The notes: generated by a model not told the origin, from the sequence alone. Numbered from the stretch's first letter, positions 1-9,175 are shown. The stretch is DNA of 20,669 nt from Sphacelaria rigidula (GCA_964200075.2 CAXNAA020000502.1:1-20669), one strand, 5' to 3'. Numbers and translations: made by a program.

Positions 1-140
1 GGGGCCGCAGCTGGAAGCAGTTTGGCCCGCAGACGGAAGGAGACAACTCGAAGCGCACAGCAGTAGAGGACGCTACGTGGGCTGGAGGATGCACGAGTCA
101 GGCAAGAGTCTCTCCGTGAAGTGTTTCTATCCTAGACGAC

Positions 141-1307
141 ATGGCTCGAGCGGCGGCAGCGCCGCTGGTGTTACGTGGGCCGCTAGACCCGCCAAAGTAT
201 GGCGAGGTCTGGACCGAGGAAGCATCAAGAGATATTTTGCGCCGCATATCTCGACTACATAAAGAGGTTGTACCTTGCAAATGCTCAAGGAGTTGTACGG
301 CGTACTGGGGTGAGCATAGGTCAACTCACCCCTACATACGTTCATCGGTGCATTTAAGGCATGTACAAGGACCGCCGGGCTATGACCCCCGACGAATTGC
401 TAGATGCTGTGAAGCAGCATGCCGGGTACACACCACAACCTGCGGCAAGCATGACACTGCGCGGGCTGCAGCAGACCCGCGTAGAGTTCTTACAATGCAG
501 CAAAGCGGTGGAACATCCGGCAAGGGTAGAGCTATGATGGGTAATCCATCGATGGAGACGTTTTTTGCTGGAAACCTCACGGTGCAAGCCATGTACCGTG
601 CGGAGGACAGGAGCTGGTTGCCAGGCCCGACCGAGTCGGTTTCCACAGCTTTGGTAGACGGGGTTTCGCCTCCGGAACTCAAGGCGAATGTTAGAAGCGC
701 ACTCACGTATGTTGACGGCTGGAAGAAGAATCCAACGGTAGGGTTCAACAAAATATTTGATGCCGCCGACCGCTGGAAGTTCATCGAGGCGCATGGCCGG
801 CGCGACTCTGCGGCAAATGCAGGTGGCGCGCGCCGCAAACAACAACACAAAGCACAGTAACACCAACAGCAACAGCAAAAGCGACAGAAACAGAAACAGC
901 AGCCGTCTTCACGAGCGTCTTCCACTCGCGCGAGTTACGACAGCGACGACAACGGACCCCTGCTTAAGGATTGCCCCAAGCCTCCCGCTCAAGGCGCTGT
1001 TCAAGGAAATGCGCGAGGTTCATCAGGATCTCGCGGCGGTCGTAACGGTGGACGGGGCGGCGCCAACCGTGGACGCGGGCGCGGCGGCCGCGGCGATCGG
1101 CAGCGAGCGGTGGTTCCTCCGCTGCTGTTTCTTCCACTACGTCATCAGGTGGTGACTCTGGATCTTCTGGTTCGTACGTGTCGGGGCGGACAGGGTACGG
1201 GGGAAATGCAAATACTCCGGTGGGGAGTGCTGGAGCGAATAGTTCGCAACCCCTCGGCCAGGCAGGATCCGTGTCTGGTGCATCTCCTACTTCTGCGACG
1301 GCTGTAA
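141..1307 (+). pseudogene. gag: E1 gag, frameshifted
   Basis: Gag is the structural polyprotein that packages retrotransposon RNA. The ATG at 141 opens a frame whose GPLDPPKYGE segment matches GPLKAPEYGR in E4 gag. Near 250 the coherent frame shifts by +1 (a YLDYIKRLYLANAQG segment continues there, with an in-frame TAA near 355) and returns to the first frame near 535. The later ELKANVRSA...GWKKNP block aligns with GWKEDP in E4 and GWKANP in E2. After TAA at 858-860 the same frame continues into a Q-rich stretch, a degenerate zinc knuckle at 933-974 (both leading Cys are Ser, the His is Pro, only the last Cys remains) and an RGG-rich tail at 1017-1101. Two frameshifts and two stops make it a pseudogene. 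The family assignment rests on alignment with the other copies in this window. Confidence 0.75.
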
Positions 1308-1366
1308 CAGCGCCGTCTGCATATTCGGCGACGTGGTCTGGGTGAACCGCCGATTCTCAATTATCG

Positions 1367-2209
1367 ATGCCCAGTACTGGACCGCAGCCCTGGCATCAGG
1401 TGACTCTCGGTACCGACCAGGGCTCACCGGCAGGTGTGGTGCCTATCGACCACAATGTAGAGTGTTTACGCGCAGATCTCTCCTCACCTGGTTCCGTAGG
1501 TTCGTTCATGGCCCGCGTTATTGTGGATTCTGGGTCCGCGCTCACGCCGATGGGTGCGGTGCTGCTAGAACAAAAGTCTCCGCAGTTTGGCGGCGCTCAG
1601 CTGCAGATTCCGTTCGGAAATGGACCGCAAACGGCACAGACCGCCACGGGTGCTCCCGTGACGGTTACACACAAAACGGTGCCGATTGCTGTCAGCGTGC
1701 GTACACCGTGGGGGGCTGTGGAGTTGCAGCCCATCACGTTCGCTGTCATGCCCGGCAGGGACAACGTGGTACACCTTTGCCTATTGAAAATCGAAATTTC
1801 CTTGCTTAAACACTTTACACCTGTTACAATGAACGACTGCTTTCCAAGCAAACAATCCGTCATTTCCGGACTTCCTCTGGGGTCTAATCCTAGCGCTGGG
1901 ATTGTCTCAAATCCCATCTGACGGGGAGGATTCCAGCGCTTTCCGTCGCTGCATCAGATCCCGTTTGGGACCGTCAGAAGGGATATTCAAACTACAGCTG
2001 CCGCGGGTTCTAAATTCAAAAGAAACGGCTCGGAGTTTTCAAGCGCGTTGCACTACAGTAGACTAAGTTTTGTTCAACAGCCCACCGCGAAACCGATTCT
2101 CAACACAGCCACGGCGGGGGTGGCCATACAAGGCGTGATAGCTGGTTCAGACTGGATGAAGCGCCTCGCATGGGCACTCCTGGCGAAACAACCCCAGGCG
2201 TGGGACTAA
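1367..2209 (+). pseudogene. E1 retropepsin-like aspartic protease
   Basis: Retropepsin cleaves Gag-Pol. The active-site motif VIVDSGSALT has DSGS at 1526-1537. Downstream, TVPIAVSVRTPWGAVELQPI and FAVMPGRD match the TSWGPVVLDP...AVMRGTDD and TFWGPAQLPP...GIMPGWD blocks of E4 and E3, so this is the protease fold. A Ser/Gly-rich linker precedes it in the same frame, interrupted by TGA at 1343-1345; the ATG at 1367 follows that stop and is probably not a natural start. After TGA at 1919-1921 the frame stays open to TAA at 2207-2209, but I do not recognise that extension, and it does not resemble the RT start seen in E2-E4. Protease call good; extension unknown. Confidence 0.75.
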
Positions 2210-2565
2210 CCCTTACCCACGTTGTGTGTGTCTGCAGCTTTATTGCGGGGCACCCATTTGATCCAACTGACCACTGCACTGTAGTGATACTGTACTCTGG
2301 TGATGGTGTATCTCAACAGACTGCTCAATGATGCTGCGTTTCGAAGGTCGTTGGCGTCTGCCGCCGCATTGGATCGTGTCGCTGACGGCGGTCCTCGCCG
2401 GCTCAACAGTATGAAGTCTTTCTCAAATACTCAACAAGAGGCGCTCGAAAACTCGAAGGCTAGTCCAAAGAAGTATGTTTTCAGCATGCTTTGTTACGTG
2501 TTCCGTAGCGCTCAGACGCAGGGGTTGCTCAAAAGATGCGGCAGAATGAATGACGGCGTCTTTTC
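2210..2565. other. Unassigned stretch between E1 and E2
   Basis: Only short overlapping frames are present on both strands. A 124-residue plus frame (2300-2674) has no motif I recognise and runs into the E2 LTR-like end. This may be decayed 3' sequence of E1. I see no promoter, tract or inverted repeat to annotate. Confidence 0.3.
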
Positions 2566-2886
2566 TGTTGAACTGCTCACCATCATGCTTTCGCTGCCGT
2601 GCAGAACCTTCTGCATTAGGGGCACATGGTCGAAAGCGGTTGCGAATCCCGAGCCTTTTGAACAATGTAAATGAAATTTCGATGGTCCGTTGAACCTGAA
2701 ACATATGTTGAACATCAAATACGAATCCAGGCTGTCACCTCCTCTGCATACATAATATGTCAAGCATCCATGTTCATGCTCCAGGGTATCCAATGGCCCA
2801 ACGTCATGTAACTCGTTCCCAAACCACTGTATCAAGATACAGCGTATCATGCACCTGCTCGTGTATTGGAGGTGGTGTACTCTTCA
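2566..2886 (-). repeat. E2 3' LTR (left)
   Basis: About 2720-2850 aligns with 7400-7535: shared words include CACCTCCT, GCATACAT, TCATGCTCCAG, GTATC and CAGCGTATC. The right edge is sharp: ...TACTCTTCA followed by GCACCCCCGAAG, which on the minus strand reads as a G-rich tract directly before TGAAGAG. The left edge is placed at TGTTGAACTGC because it parallels TGTTTCCTGC at 7268, followed in both by TGCAGAAC. Left edge moderate, right edge good. Confidence 0.6.
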
Positions 2887-2900
2887 GCACCCCCGAAGCT
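2887..2900 (-). promoter_or_regulatory. E2 polypurine tract
   Basis: On the minus strand AGCTTCGGGGGTGC abuts the TG of the LTR. The same core GGGGGTGC sits immediately before the 3' LTR of E3 (13531-13538) and of E4 (14931-14938). A purine-rich run at this place is the plus-strand primer site of LTR retrotransposons. The conserved terminal TGC is a family trait. Confidence 0.6.
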
Positions 2901-3335
2901 CCACACCACTCAGAGTAGGAAGCGAGCTTGGCAAACAGGAGCTACCGACGATCACGTTTACGCTACCTTCCCGTCTGTTAGTGACACACGACCATGCAAC
3001 GCCATGCTCCACAAAAGACACGGATAATTGGCACAGCCCTGAACATCGACAATGTGAAGTACAAAATCTAATCCAACTCGGTGAATTCAGTAGTTCATGC
3101 AATCGCCAGTCATGGCATAGTCACACACACAAAGCAAACGCGCCAAGCACAATACCATCTGAATCAGAAGCGGTCGACAATATCATGGAATCTACATTCG
3201 GAGCTTGATACCGTATTTTGCCGTATCCTTCTACTTCGTCCCGACTCACGCCGCTCAGATGTTACGAACTGCGGAGCTCCTTCAGAAAACGTTTCTAGCG
3301 GCTTCCACGACTTTTCATCCTGGCCAAAACGTAAT
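2901..3335 (-). other. E2 3' noncoding region, conserved with E4
   Basis: This stretch between the integrase remnant and the polypurine tract has no coherent frame, yet it aligns with E4 around 14939-15370. Shared words include CTCCACACCACTC, CAAAGCAAACGCGCC, GCTTGATACCGTATTTTGCC and CTCCTTC-CAGAAAA. The similarity shows that E2 and E4 come from one family with a long 3' untranslated region. Confidence 0.6.
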
Positions 3336-4055
3336 TCACCCTACTCGTACATAGAATCCGTCTCCTGCCTCGTCTTCAGATACACCGAGGATAGTCGCTA
3401 TCTCAACCCTCCTTGAGCAAAGGCATGCTGGAGCACCTTTTCCAGTCGCCCCCAGTTGACGGTGCCAGGGTAGAGAAGCTCGTGCGCGGTGCCCGCCAAA
3501 AACGTTACATACACGGTATGGCGTGCTGGCATGGTGCTCTCGGAAAGCGGTGTTCAATGCCTCCTGCACGGCAGGCATCAACCCCCTCCCAGTCATGACC
3601 ATCGCGTCTTTCCTCCCGCAGCATGGCCTTCAAGGTACGAACAACCTCACGCACCATTCGCTCACAAATACCACTAGACCATGGCGAGTTGGCCACCGCG
3701 AATCTTCGATCCAGCTTTAGCGTCTTCTCGAGCGCTCTCATCACGAGATTATTGAAATGCGATGCAACATCGCTGACCCATCCTCCCGGCGGCCCCAGAA
3801 TGTTTGCACCACGTTATTGGATACTTCACCGTCGTCGCTGCCGTACATGACCCCGCCGGCTCAAACCACACGAAGTTGCTCAGGTCGACCACCATCGCCG
3901 ACACACACTTGGAACCATCCCTTTAATCTAATCCATGCTCTCCCAGGGGGCCACTCTCTCCAACTCAGAGCAAATCAAAATGCGTCGCCTCCCTTGAGCG
4001 ATCGATTACCCTGCACCGTCTTCCCAAGGTGGCGGGGAGCTTGCTTTCCCACCTT
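3336..4055 (-). pseudogene. E2 integrase core, fused to RT remnant, frameshifted
   Basis: Integrase inserts the DNA copy into the host genome. On the minus strand the linker RHLGKTVQG follows the deletion joint at 4055/4056, then a VVDLSNFVWFEP segment with the first Asp, a frameshift near 3795, WVSDVASHFNN with the second Asp, and SPWSSGICERMVREVV with the Glu. Asp-to-Glu spacing is 35 residues, as expected for the DD35E catalytic core. A second frameshift near 3590 moves the helix after the core (MPAVQEALNTAFREHHASTP) into another frame (3336-3602). No zinc-binding HHCC domain and no chromodomain are found. The DDE residues survive, but the frameshifts make it non-coding as it stands. Confidence 0.8.
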
Positions 4056-4586
4056 GTAGTCACTCACGCGTCGGAAACCGCCCCTCTCGGACGTTACGAC
4101 CGCCGCTCTCCCCCGCACTGCCTGCAAACTGCAGTACACGAGCCCGAGCGCCAGCGATGTGGCCATGCATCGCGCCAACCGCGCCATCCTGACCGGAGAG
4201 TATGGCCGCGGGCTAGCCTCAACCACCGCAGCACCAGGTTCGAACTTCACCTTTGAGGGCTCGACACGAGCAGAGGCATCACCACGCAGCGCTCGACGAA
4301 GAACGTTCGCAGTGCTTCCTTCAAGATCGCAAAGCTAGCTCACGCCGCTCCCCGACATGCCGTTTCTCGCGGCGGCCTGCACCGTCTGCTCCAGCGCGAC
4401 ACCACGCTCAGCAAACTCCTGTTTCGGGGATATCCTCATCTCCGGACCTCTCGACACCAGCCGCTCGACCGAGGAACAGGCGGGCTCCTGCCGATCACCT
4501 GCCTGCTGTAACGCCTCGACCGGGGTATTGATACGCCGAAAATCTTTGGAATCAGGCGTGTCCACGCCACGCTCCGAAGTGTTCAC
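4056..4586 (-). pseudogene. E2 protease-RT linker and RT fingers (truncated RT)
   Basis: Minus frames 4335-4586 (RINTPVEALQQ...MRISPKQEFAERGVALEQTVQAAARNG) and 3975-4250 (MKFEPGAAVVEASPRPYSPV, then LALGLVYCSLQAV and GGFRRVSDY) parallel E4 and E3 exactly. The KFEPGA, YSPV and ALGLVY words are the conserved entry to a Ty3/gypsy RT, and FRRVSDY is the fingers motif. The palm with its YxDD motif never follows: the next residues, KVGKQAPRHLGKTVQG, already belong to the integrase linker. A frameshift lies between the two frames near 4250-4335. Confidence 0.75.
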
Positions 4587-4982
4587 TGGCGTCTAAGCTG
4601 CTGTAAACGACGATGCCCGGCGCCTCCCAGCAAAGGACTCCCCATAGTTATTACATCATCTGTACCCGGCGTGAGCGCATGTGAAGATGTGTCCAACACA
4701 ACCAGTTTTCAGCTGGTGTGCAAAGCGGTTCGGACAACACAATTTTTCTGCTTCGCGTGCGCACCGTTTCACCAGCCATCGATGTGACCACTCGAACATC
4801 CAGAGCCATAGCTTACAACGTCGCCGCTACACCCTCTGACATGGTTGAAATGCCGGATCCCGAGTCCAGAATGGCCGTGACCGGACAAACACTCTTTTCC
4901 CCTTCACTCGGTACAGAGAAGTCAGCGAGACGCCGCCTGCCCTTGTTATCCACAACCAGACCTACAAGAAAACTCTGGCACC
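4587..4982 (-). pseudogene. E2 retropepsin-like protease, with internal stop
   Basis: The minus strand encodes CPVTAILDSGSGISTMSEGVAATL with the catalytic DSGS at 4855-4866, followed by TAA at 4813-4815 where E4 has a Gln codon (AAKLQAM versus AATL-stop-AM), a single C-to-T change. DVRVVT downstream matches E4. The C-terminal half breaks down into several frames, so this copy is inactive. Upstream it joins the gag-protease linker that ends near 4983. Confidence 0.75.
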
Positions 4983-5195
4983 TCACCAGGTTCTAGCGTT
5001 CTCCACGCCTGTACTGTCAGATTTCCAGGCCGGGACTGTTTCCGCCGGCGTGTTCCGCTGCACGCCACCAGTGGAAACGACAGGTTCGGGCGGCATCATC
5101 TCTTCAACGCTGGGAGTACCCTCTCCATCGCCTGAAATCACAACCCTTGCAGGGGCGGGATCCTTGCCCCCTACGCAAGGCACCTGTCCTGGATA

Positions 5196-5243
5196 CTGCG
5201 ACTGCTGCTGCGACTGCTGCTGCTGCTGCTGCTGCTGCTGCAG
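5196..5243 (-). repeat. CAG/CTG tract (polyglutamine in E2 gag)
   Basis: An imperfect CTG/TGC tract on the plus strand equals CAG repeats on the coding strand and codes for a Gln run followed by SQQQSQ. The matching place in E4 (17800-17815) has only about five repeats and a CAG-to-TAG stop, so the tract length varies between copies. Confidence 0.85.
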
Positions 5244-5949
5244 CGTCTCGCTGGCCTTCGTCTGCCCACCTGCAGGGTGTTCTAGAGTAGCAGCTTGGCC
5301 TAGCTTCTTACGATCCCTCCGGGATGGCCCGTATCTCCACATTCGAAACAAGCCACATAGCTCGGATCCGGTTCCCGAGATTTTCCGGAGCCGGCAGCCC
5401 CACTGCCCGTGGTCGTCGTCTCTCCACTCGACAGTTGTCGCTCGGATCCAGAGGGCCCGCTGCCGCTCTTCTGTTCCAGCTGCGGCGGGTGACGGCGCTA
5501 CTTTTCAACCGCTTCGACCGTCTTCCACCCGTCCGCTGATTCCCAAGCCGTGTCATGCAGCAGCCCGGGGTTTGCTTTCCATCCCCCCGCGCCTTTCATG
5601 CGAAGCATGTTTTCAACGTTGGTCCCAAGTTCTGGGGGAGTCATCCCGGCGAGCAATTCCCGCGTAATAATTTGAGCGGGTCCTGCTTTGAAGGTGCGAA
5701 CGTCGCGGAACGCGCGTGCAACGCTCGCGATCTCGGCAGAATACTCTTCGAGGGCACACCACTGCCCTTCGATTCTACCAACGGTGGTCGATCCGTTGCA
5801 TGCGGCCAACGTCCTTTGCACGCCGGCTGCAGCGACCGAACGATCGATCGCTGTATCATCCCAACACTTTGCTTGTCGAGAGCCGATCCGTCAAAAATGG
5901 TCTGGGACAGACATGTGCGAATATGCTTTGAAGCTCCATGACAGTGAAG

Positions 5950-6185
5950 GATACTTTATACGATAGCCCCCCCCCAAAAACGTGCACGATTCCGGTGGGC
6001 AAAATCTTGACGTGAATCGAAATGGGAAAGGCCGAGCTCATCGAGAAGCTGGGAATTCCCACGCTTGGGTTNNNNNNNNNNTCTAGGCGCTTCATGCAGC
6101 CTGAACGCGAACATCAGGCGCTGTATGGCCATTTTTTCGTGACACTTTTAGCTGGTTTTGGTGGGGGGCTATCGTAGAAAGGGTC
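5950..6185. mobile_element. MITE copy 1 (GATAG-C-run family), 236 bp
   Basis: Left end GATACTTTATACGATAG followed by a run of C, A5 and GTGCAC; the right end read inward on the minus strand is GACCCTTTCTACGATAG followed by C6ACCAAAA. The element is flanked by a 4-bp direct duplication GAAG (5946-5949 and 6186-6189). It interrupts E2 gag relative to E4. It contains no coding capacity and holds the 10-N gap (6072-6081). A second copy lies at 11476-11725. The superfamily is not determined. Confidence 0.85.
6072..6081. other. Assembly gap (10 N)
   Basis: Ten undetermined bases inside MITE copy 1. The true length is unknown, so the 236-bp size of the MITE is nominal. Confidence 0.99.
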
Positions 6186-6252
6186 GAAGAGGGCGTCCTG
6201 CACACTGACCGTCCCTTGCTGCGGTTTTCTAGAGCTTCCTTGTCCTTTTATG

Positions 6253-6959
6253 TGTTGGAAAAATGTAGACGATGTAGTCTATATTCATTATGTTTGAATG
6301 AAGTTGTTGAAACAAAAGATAGCGGTACAATCTGTTGCGTTTCAACGAAACAACGAACCACGTAAGACCGTTTCATTCGTATCCTTTTCACGGGGAATAT
6401 CTCTTTTGTGTTGATTTATAGCATACCTGTGTGAATGACGTTTCAGGCAGGATACTGCTACAGTAGGCGTGTTGCCATGATTTGTCAATGAAAGGTACTC
6501 TAGCAGAGTATTTAGGCCACGTAAGCTACAGGATATCTTGTGTGCAACTTTGCAGTTAATCTAAGCTAGCAAGGCTACCGCGTCAGCAATAGCGAGGTTG
6601 AATCGAATGATACGATTAGACCTTACGTACGTGTAGAGTGTTGGATTCTTCTTCCAGGATTGAGCATGGTTGTAAGCGATGGTCTATCACCCTTGCAATT
6701 ACTCTCCCAAGCTTACCAAGCTTACCCAGCTCTTCTTCATTTCCTCAGCACTCTGCTTTCAAAAGAGGCTGCTTTCATTTTGTTCGGCCGAAGTGAAGAG
6801 CCCCGAACACCATTTTTGTCTTTGGACTTTCTGTCTGCTGCAGAAGCAAGTGGTTTTGACTACCACTGTGCAACCTCTGCTAACGTACTGTTTCTGCGAC
6901 GGTAGTCGGTCTGTTTCGAGAACAGTGCCAAATGCCACCAGCCACAAATATTTCCAACA
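6253..6959. mobile_element. Solo LTR of a second retrotransposon family, 707 bp
   Basis: Begins TGTTGGAAAAAT and ends with the near-perfect inverse ATATTTCCAACA. It is flanked by a 5-bp duplication TTATG at 6248-6252 and 6960-6964. TG...CA ends with a 5-bp duplication are the signature of an LTR, and no coding region or second LTR is present, so this is best read as a solo LTR left by LTR-LTR recombination. The base composition is more AT-rich than the surroundings. It splits E2 gag between the ...HKYI and KEALENR blocks. TGTTGG...CCAACA ends are common in Copia LTRs, but the superfamily is not proven, nor is the orientation. Confidence 0.85.
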
Positions 6960-7110
6960 TTATGTACTTGTGGAAGAAACTTCTGGACGCATTCTCACTA
7001 CAAAATCGCCCGCACTCTGGTGCTTTGGGTGATTCTCCGACCGTCAACTCAGGTAGACGAAAGCATCACCTCATCGCCTGCATCGCTTCCGCCACCTCTC
7101 CTGCGCGCCG

Positions 7111-7267
7111 CCGTCCTCTCAGAATGCCTCTCACGTGGCGCTTGCAGCCAACGTAGTCGTCCCTCTGTTGTTCAGCGCGCATCCTCGCTGTGTGCGGATC
7201 GTATACCTTGTATACGACGGGCCAGAGATTCTCCGCAGCTGAAGAGAACTTCATCCAGAAGACAGCA
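7111..7267 (-). other. E2 leader (5' untranslated region)
   Basis: Aligns with the E4 leader (18758-18906): CTCCGCAGCTG near 7223 matches 18866, and CCAGAA follows in both. A perfect small palindrome, TCGTATAC-CTT-GTATACGA, lies at about 7198-7216. On the minus strand a TCTGGA-GA word common to E2 and E4 sits about 10 bases inside the LTR and might include the primer-binding site, but I cannot name a tRNA. Confidence 0.5.
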
Positions 7268-7540
7268 TGTTTCCTGCCGGAATCAGAACAAACCTGCAGA
7301 ACTTCTCGAAGGACTTCCCTCACTACGGTTCGAAGATTTCAAGACAGACGCGCTTCACAAACACACAGTCTTCGTTATCGGAAGTGACCAGGAGCAGCAC
7401 CTCCTATATGCATACATCCTACATCAAGCATCCTGTGTCAAAATCCATAGTCATGCTCCAGAGTATCTAGTGACCCAATCTCATGCAACTCGTACTCAAA
7501 CTGCTTTTATCGACAGACAGCGTATCGCGCACAGCACGGC
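7268..7540 (-). repeat. E2 5' LTR (right), diverged
   Basis: Starts TGTTTCCTGCCGGAATCAGAAC. It is similar to E4's LTR (TTCAAGACAG, CACACAGTCTTCGTTATCGGAAGTGACC versus the E4 equivalents at 19003-19053) and to E2's left LTR. Similarity is lost after CAGCGTATC at about 7535, so the right terminus is missing or too diverged to place. Confidence 0.55.
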
Positions 7541-7965
7541 GGTCGCATGATCGGGCGAAGCTGGCCAGAATTCAACGGACCGCCTCTTGACGAAGATATA
7601 AGCGCTGCAGGCGGGCGGGCGATTGATCTCTTGCCACCCAGGGGGTAGGTAAAAACCATATTCCAAGACCCATTGCCCCCCTCGACCGTTTTCTCCCCTT
7701 GCGGGCCATTTTGTATTCATCATGTTTCCCTGCTGAAACAAGGGTGCCCAGGAACAAATCCCAGACCCTGTGCCCCCTTTTCGAATCCTGGATTTTTTTC
7801 GGGGCGGGGGGTGAAAATAAAATGGTATAAAAAAAAACAGTATCAAACTTTGTTCCAACTCGCTGTTGGCTCCTCAGTAGTTCAGGTGCCGAGCTACAAA
7901 ACATGACGTCGATCGCGATGAGTCAATGTGCCTTCGTCGTTCAATACATATCTGGAGGTATGTTT
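7541..7965. other. Unassigned stretch with C/G runs
   Basis: No coherent gene. It holds a degenerate direct repeat (CATATTCCAAGACCCATTGC at about 7658 and CAAATCCCAGACCCTGTGCC at about 7757), a G-rich run followed by A-rich sequence (7800-7840), and nothing I can assign to a known element. Confidence 0.35.
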
Positions 7966-8042
7966 CACACGTCGGACGAGCACGAGTGTGACTCGTGGCA
8001 CTCGCACTCGCTGGGCTGCTCGTCGGCCGTATAATCAATAGG

Positions 8043-8110
8043 GCGAGCACTCGAGTCATCGCTCGTTGTATATGAGTTCATGGGGTGACCACTCGAGTCA
8101 TTGCTCGTTA
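8043..8110. repeat. Left subterminal palindromic repeats (two)
   Basis: Two copies of the GAGCACTCGAGTC-TTGCTCGTT motif start at 8043 and 8087, 44 bp apart. Each contains the CTCGAG core with GAGCA/TGCTC arms. The same orientation is kept at the right end (9176 and 9221, 45 bp apart). Repeated motifs inside the ends of DNA transposons commonly bind transposase; that role is inferred. Confidence 0.7.
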
Positions 8111-8781
8111 CGAAAGAAATTCACTTCTCCGGGACCGGGCCTCCAGGACGACCAATGAGGCTGGTTAGGAATGACGTGTCTGACGTCTGCACGAAACAGT
8201 GGCTTCATGTTGCTGAAAATCCGCGTATGTAACCGCAGGGTTATGAGGAAGACCGAAAGTTTCATCCGATCTATTTTCAGGTGTGGGGTGCGCATTAGGT
8301 AATGTAAACCTGATGTAGCAACCAGTACGTATCGCCGTAGAGAGCTTTCAACAGGATGCGGCGACCGGCGGGCCGCCCGCCACTTGTGGCGTTTGATGAT
8401 ATTGTTGTCCCCATCACCCTGCCACACAGCACTTTGTGGTCGGGGTGGGCCGCCATTTCCCTCTTTATTGCATGCGACGAATTCTCTTCGGAGGGTATGG
8501 GCGTTGCGGCGCACATGCATACAGTACAAGTATAGTACAGTGCAGTACGCCTCTCCGACTGCAGCAGCAGGTGCCGCTGCATACTCCCTTGCACGCCCTG
8601 GGCAGTTCTCAGCGACGGAGATCAGCTGCCTATACACAGCTTGTTCACCCCCCTCCACTACATACATGTTCACGGTGTTCTGCAAGTCATCGGCGGAGGG
8701 ATGATAAGCAAAGTTTATGACGGTAGCTTCTTTTGTCTTTCCACGGCCCACCTGGGTTTCGTGCCTCGTGAAAATGACCAC
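8098..8781 (-). CDS. Hypothetical 227-residue frame inside the hAT-like element
   Basis: An open frame on the minus strand fully inside the 7966-9350 element. Its first part (NFAYHPSADDLQNTVNMYVV, then EGGEQAVYRQLISVAENCPG) looks protein-like. Later parts are basic and low in recognisable motifs. I see no zinc-finger signature, no DDE triad and no hAT dimerisation motif. It could be an exon of a degraded transposase, a captured fragment, or a chance frame. The frame overlaps one of the left subterminal repeats at its 3' end, which weakens the case for a real gene. Confidence 0.2.
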   Translation of the reverse strand: MVIFTRHETQVGRGKTKEATVINFAYHPSADDLQNTVNMYVVEGGEQAVYRQLISVAENCPGRAREYAAAPAAAVGEAYCTVLYLYCMHVRRNAHTLRREFVACNKEGNGGPPRPQSAVWQGDGDNNIIKRHKWRAARRSPHPVESSLRRYVLVATSGLHYLMRTPHLKIDRMKLSVFLITLRLHTRIFSNMKPLFRADVRHVIPNQPHWSSWRPGPGEVNFFRNEQ

Positions 8782-9175
8782 ATTGTGGCATGTACACTCC
8801 TTCCCGGTTTTTCCCGCTCCACCCTGTGTTAGTGTACTTACTACGTTTTAGTATAGGCTGGCGACCCCAAAAAGCTCTCTGGAAATCCCGGGAACGCTAT
8901 GCTGAATGCAAGTGGCACGATAAACCGTGCTCCGAGCATGCTGGCTTTGGAAGCCTGGAAAGACTTACCTGGGCCAGAAATAGGGCCTCCACATAATCTT
9001 TGCAGTGACACTACACTCGGCAATAGTCCCCGCGCTGGTCTTTCGGGTCTGGTCGATGAATTTCGCCTCGCAGTGTTCGGGCCGGTCGCTCCCTGACGTA
9101 TTTGGTTAGTATTGCACTAACACATGGCCAACCCCGTGTGTTCGTAGGGGGGGTAGGTCCCAAAAGGGTTCATAG

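Larger units (their letters stand above)
1..2209 (+). mobile_element. E1: Ty3/gypsy-like remnant (leader, gag, protease)
   Basis: The leader (1-140) is followed by gag (141-1307) and a protease frame (1367-2209), the order of a Ty3/gypsy element. No LTR is visible on the left, so the 5' end lies outside the window. On the right the element fades out before the E2 LTR-like end at about 2566. No reverse transcriptase, integrase or chromodomain is seen. Gag and protease are recognisably related to E2-E4 but are the most divergent of the four, suggesting a separate subfamily. Boundaries are approximate. Confidence 0.75.
4983..7110 (-). pseudogene. gag: E2 gag, split by two insertions
   Basis: Reading on the minus strand, an N-terminal part at about 7110-6965 (SDAGDEV, then PKAPECGRFCSENASR) matches DTGEEV and KAPEYGRHFSEHASR of E4. 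A solo LTR follows at 6253-6959, then a short piece KEALENRSKGRSV (6252-6186), a MITE at 5950-6185, and the main body: KHIRTCLSQTIFDGSALDK, GRIEGQWCALEEY, PPELGTNVENMLR, GGWKANP. The zinc knuckle at about 5325-5360 reads CFECGDTGH, but the last Cys codon is disrupted and the frame shifts inside it. A polyglutamine run and a PPEPVVSTGGVQ linker shared with E4 end the region. The 10-N gap at 6072-6081 is inside the MITE. Confidence 0.75.
2566..7540 (-). mobile_element. E2: RT-less Ty3/gypsy-like element, minus strand
   Basis: Read on the minus strand, the order is 5' LTR-like (7268-7540), leader, gag (about 7110 to 4983), protease (DSGS at 4855-4866), RT fingers (ends 4056), integrase core (4055-3336), 3' noncoding, polypurine tract (2887-2900) and 3' LTR-like end (2566-2886). 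Reverse transcriptase core, RNase H and the integrase zinc finger are absent. Gag contains two later insertions, a MITE and a solo LTR, so the net element is near 4 kb. It shares LTR, leader, coding and 3' noncoding similarity with E4 (14633-19209). No target-site duplication was found for the whole element. Outer ends are approximate because the two LTRs are diverged. Confidence 0.7.

Noticed and set aside
4718-4996. Plus-strand frames over the E2 and E4 coding regions (also 16268-17026, 5050-5667)
   Set aside because: They are antisense shadows of gag, protease and integrase, whose minus-strand translation shows the catalytic motifs.
5959-6176. MITE insertion into a palindromic TA target (TACGATATCGTA, and CCGAGATATCTCGG for copy 2)
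   Set aside because: At first the outer arms looked like a palindromic target with TA duplication. Extending outward gives a common GA tip in all four ends and perfect 4-bp duplications (GAAG, AGGC), and the E4 gag alignment suggests the arms are extra sequence, so they belong to the element.
7198-7216. Small perfect palindrome TCGTATAC-CTT-GTATACGA as a regulatory site
   Set aside because: It lies in the E2 leader, is not seen in E4, and a single short hairpin gives no basis for a function.
7784-7795. TTCGAATCC words suggesting a tRNA T-arm
   Set aside because: No acceptor or anticodon arms can be folded around this site or the similar GGTTCGATCC at 11391, which lies in RT coding sequence.
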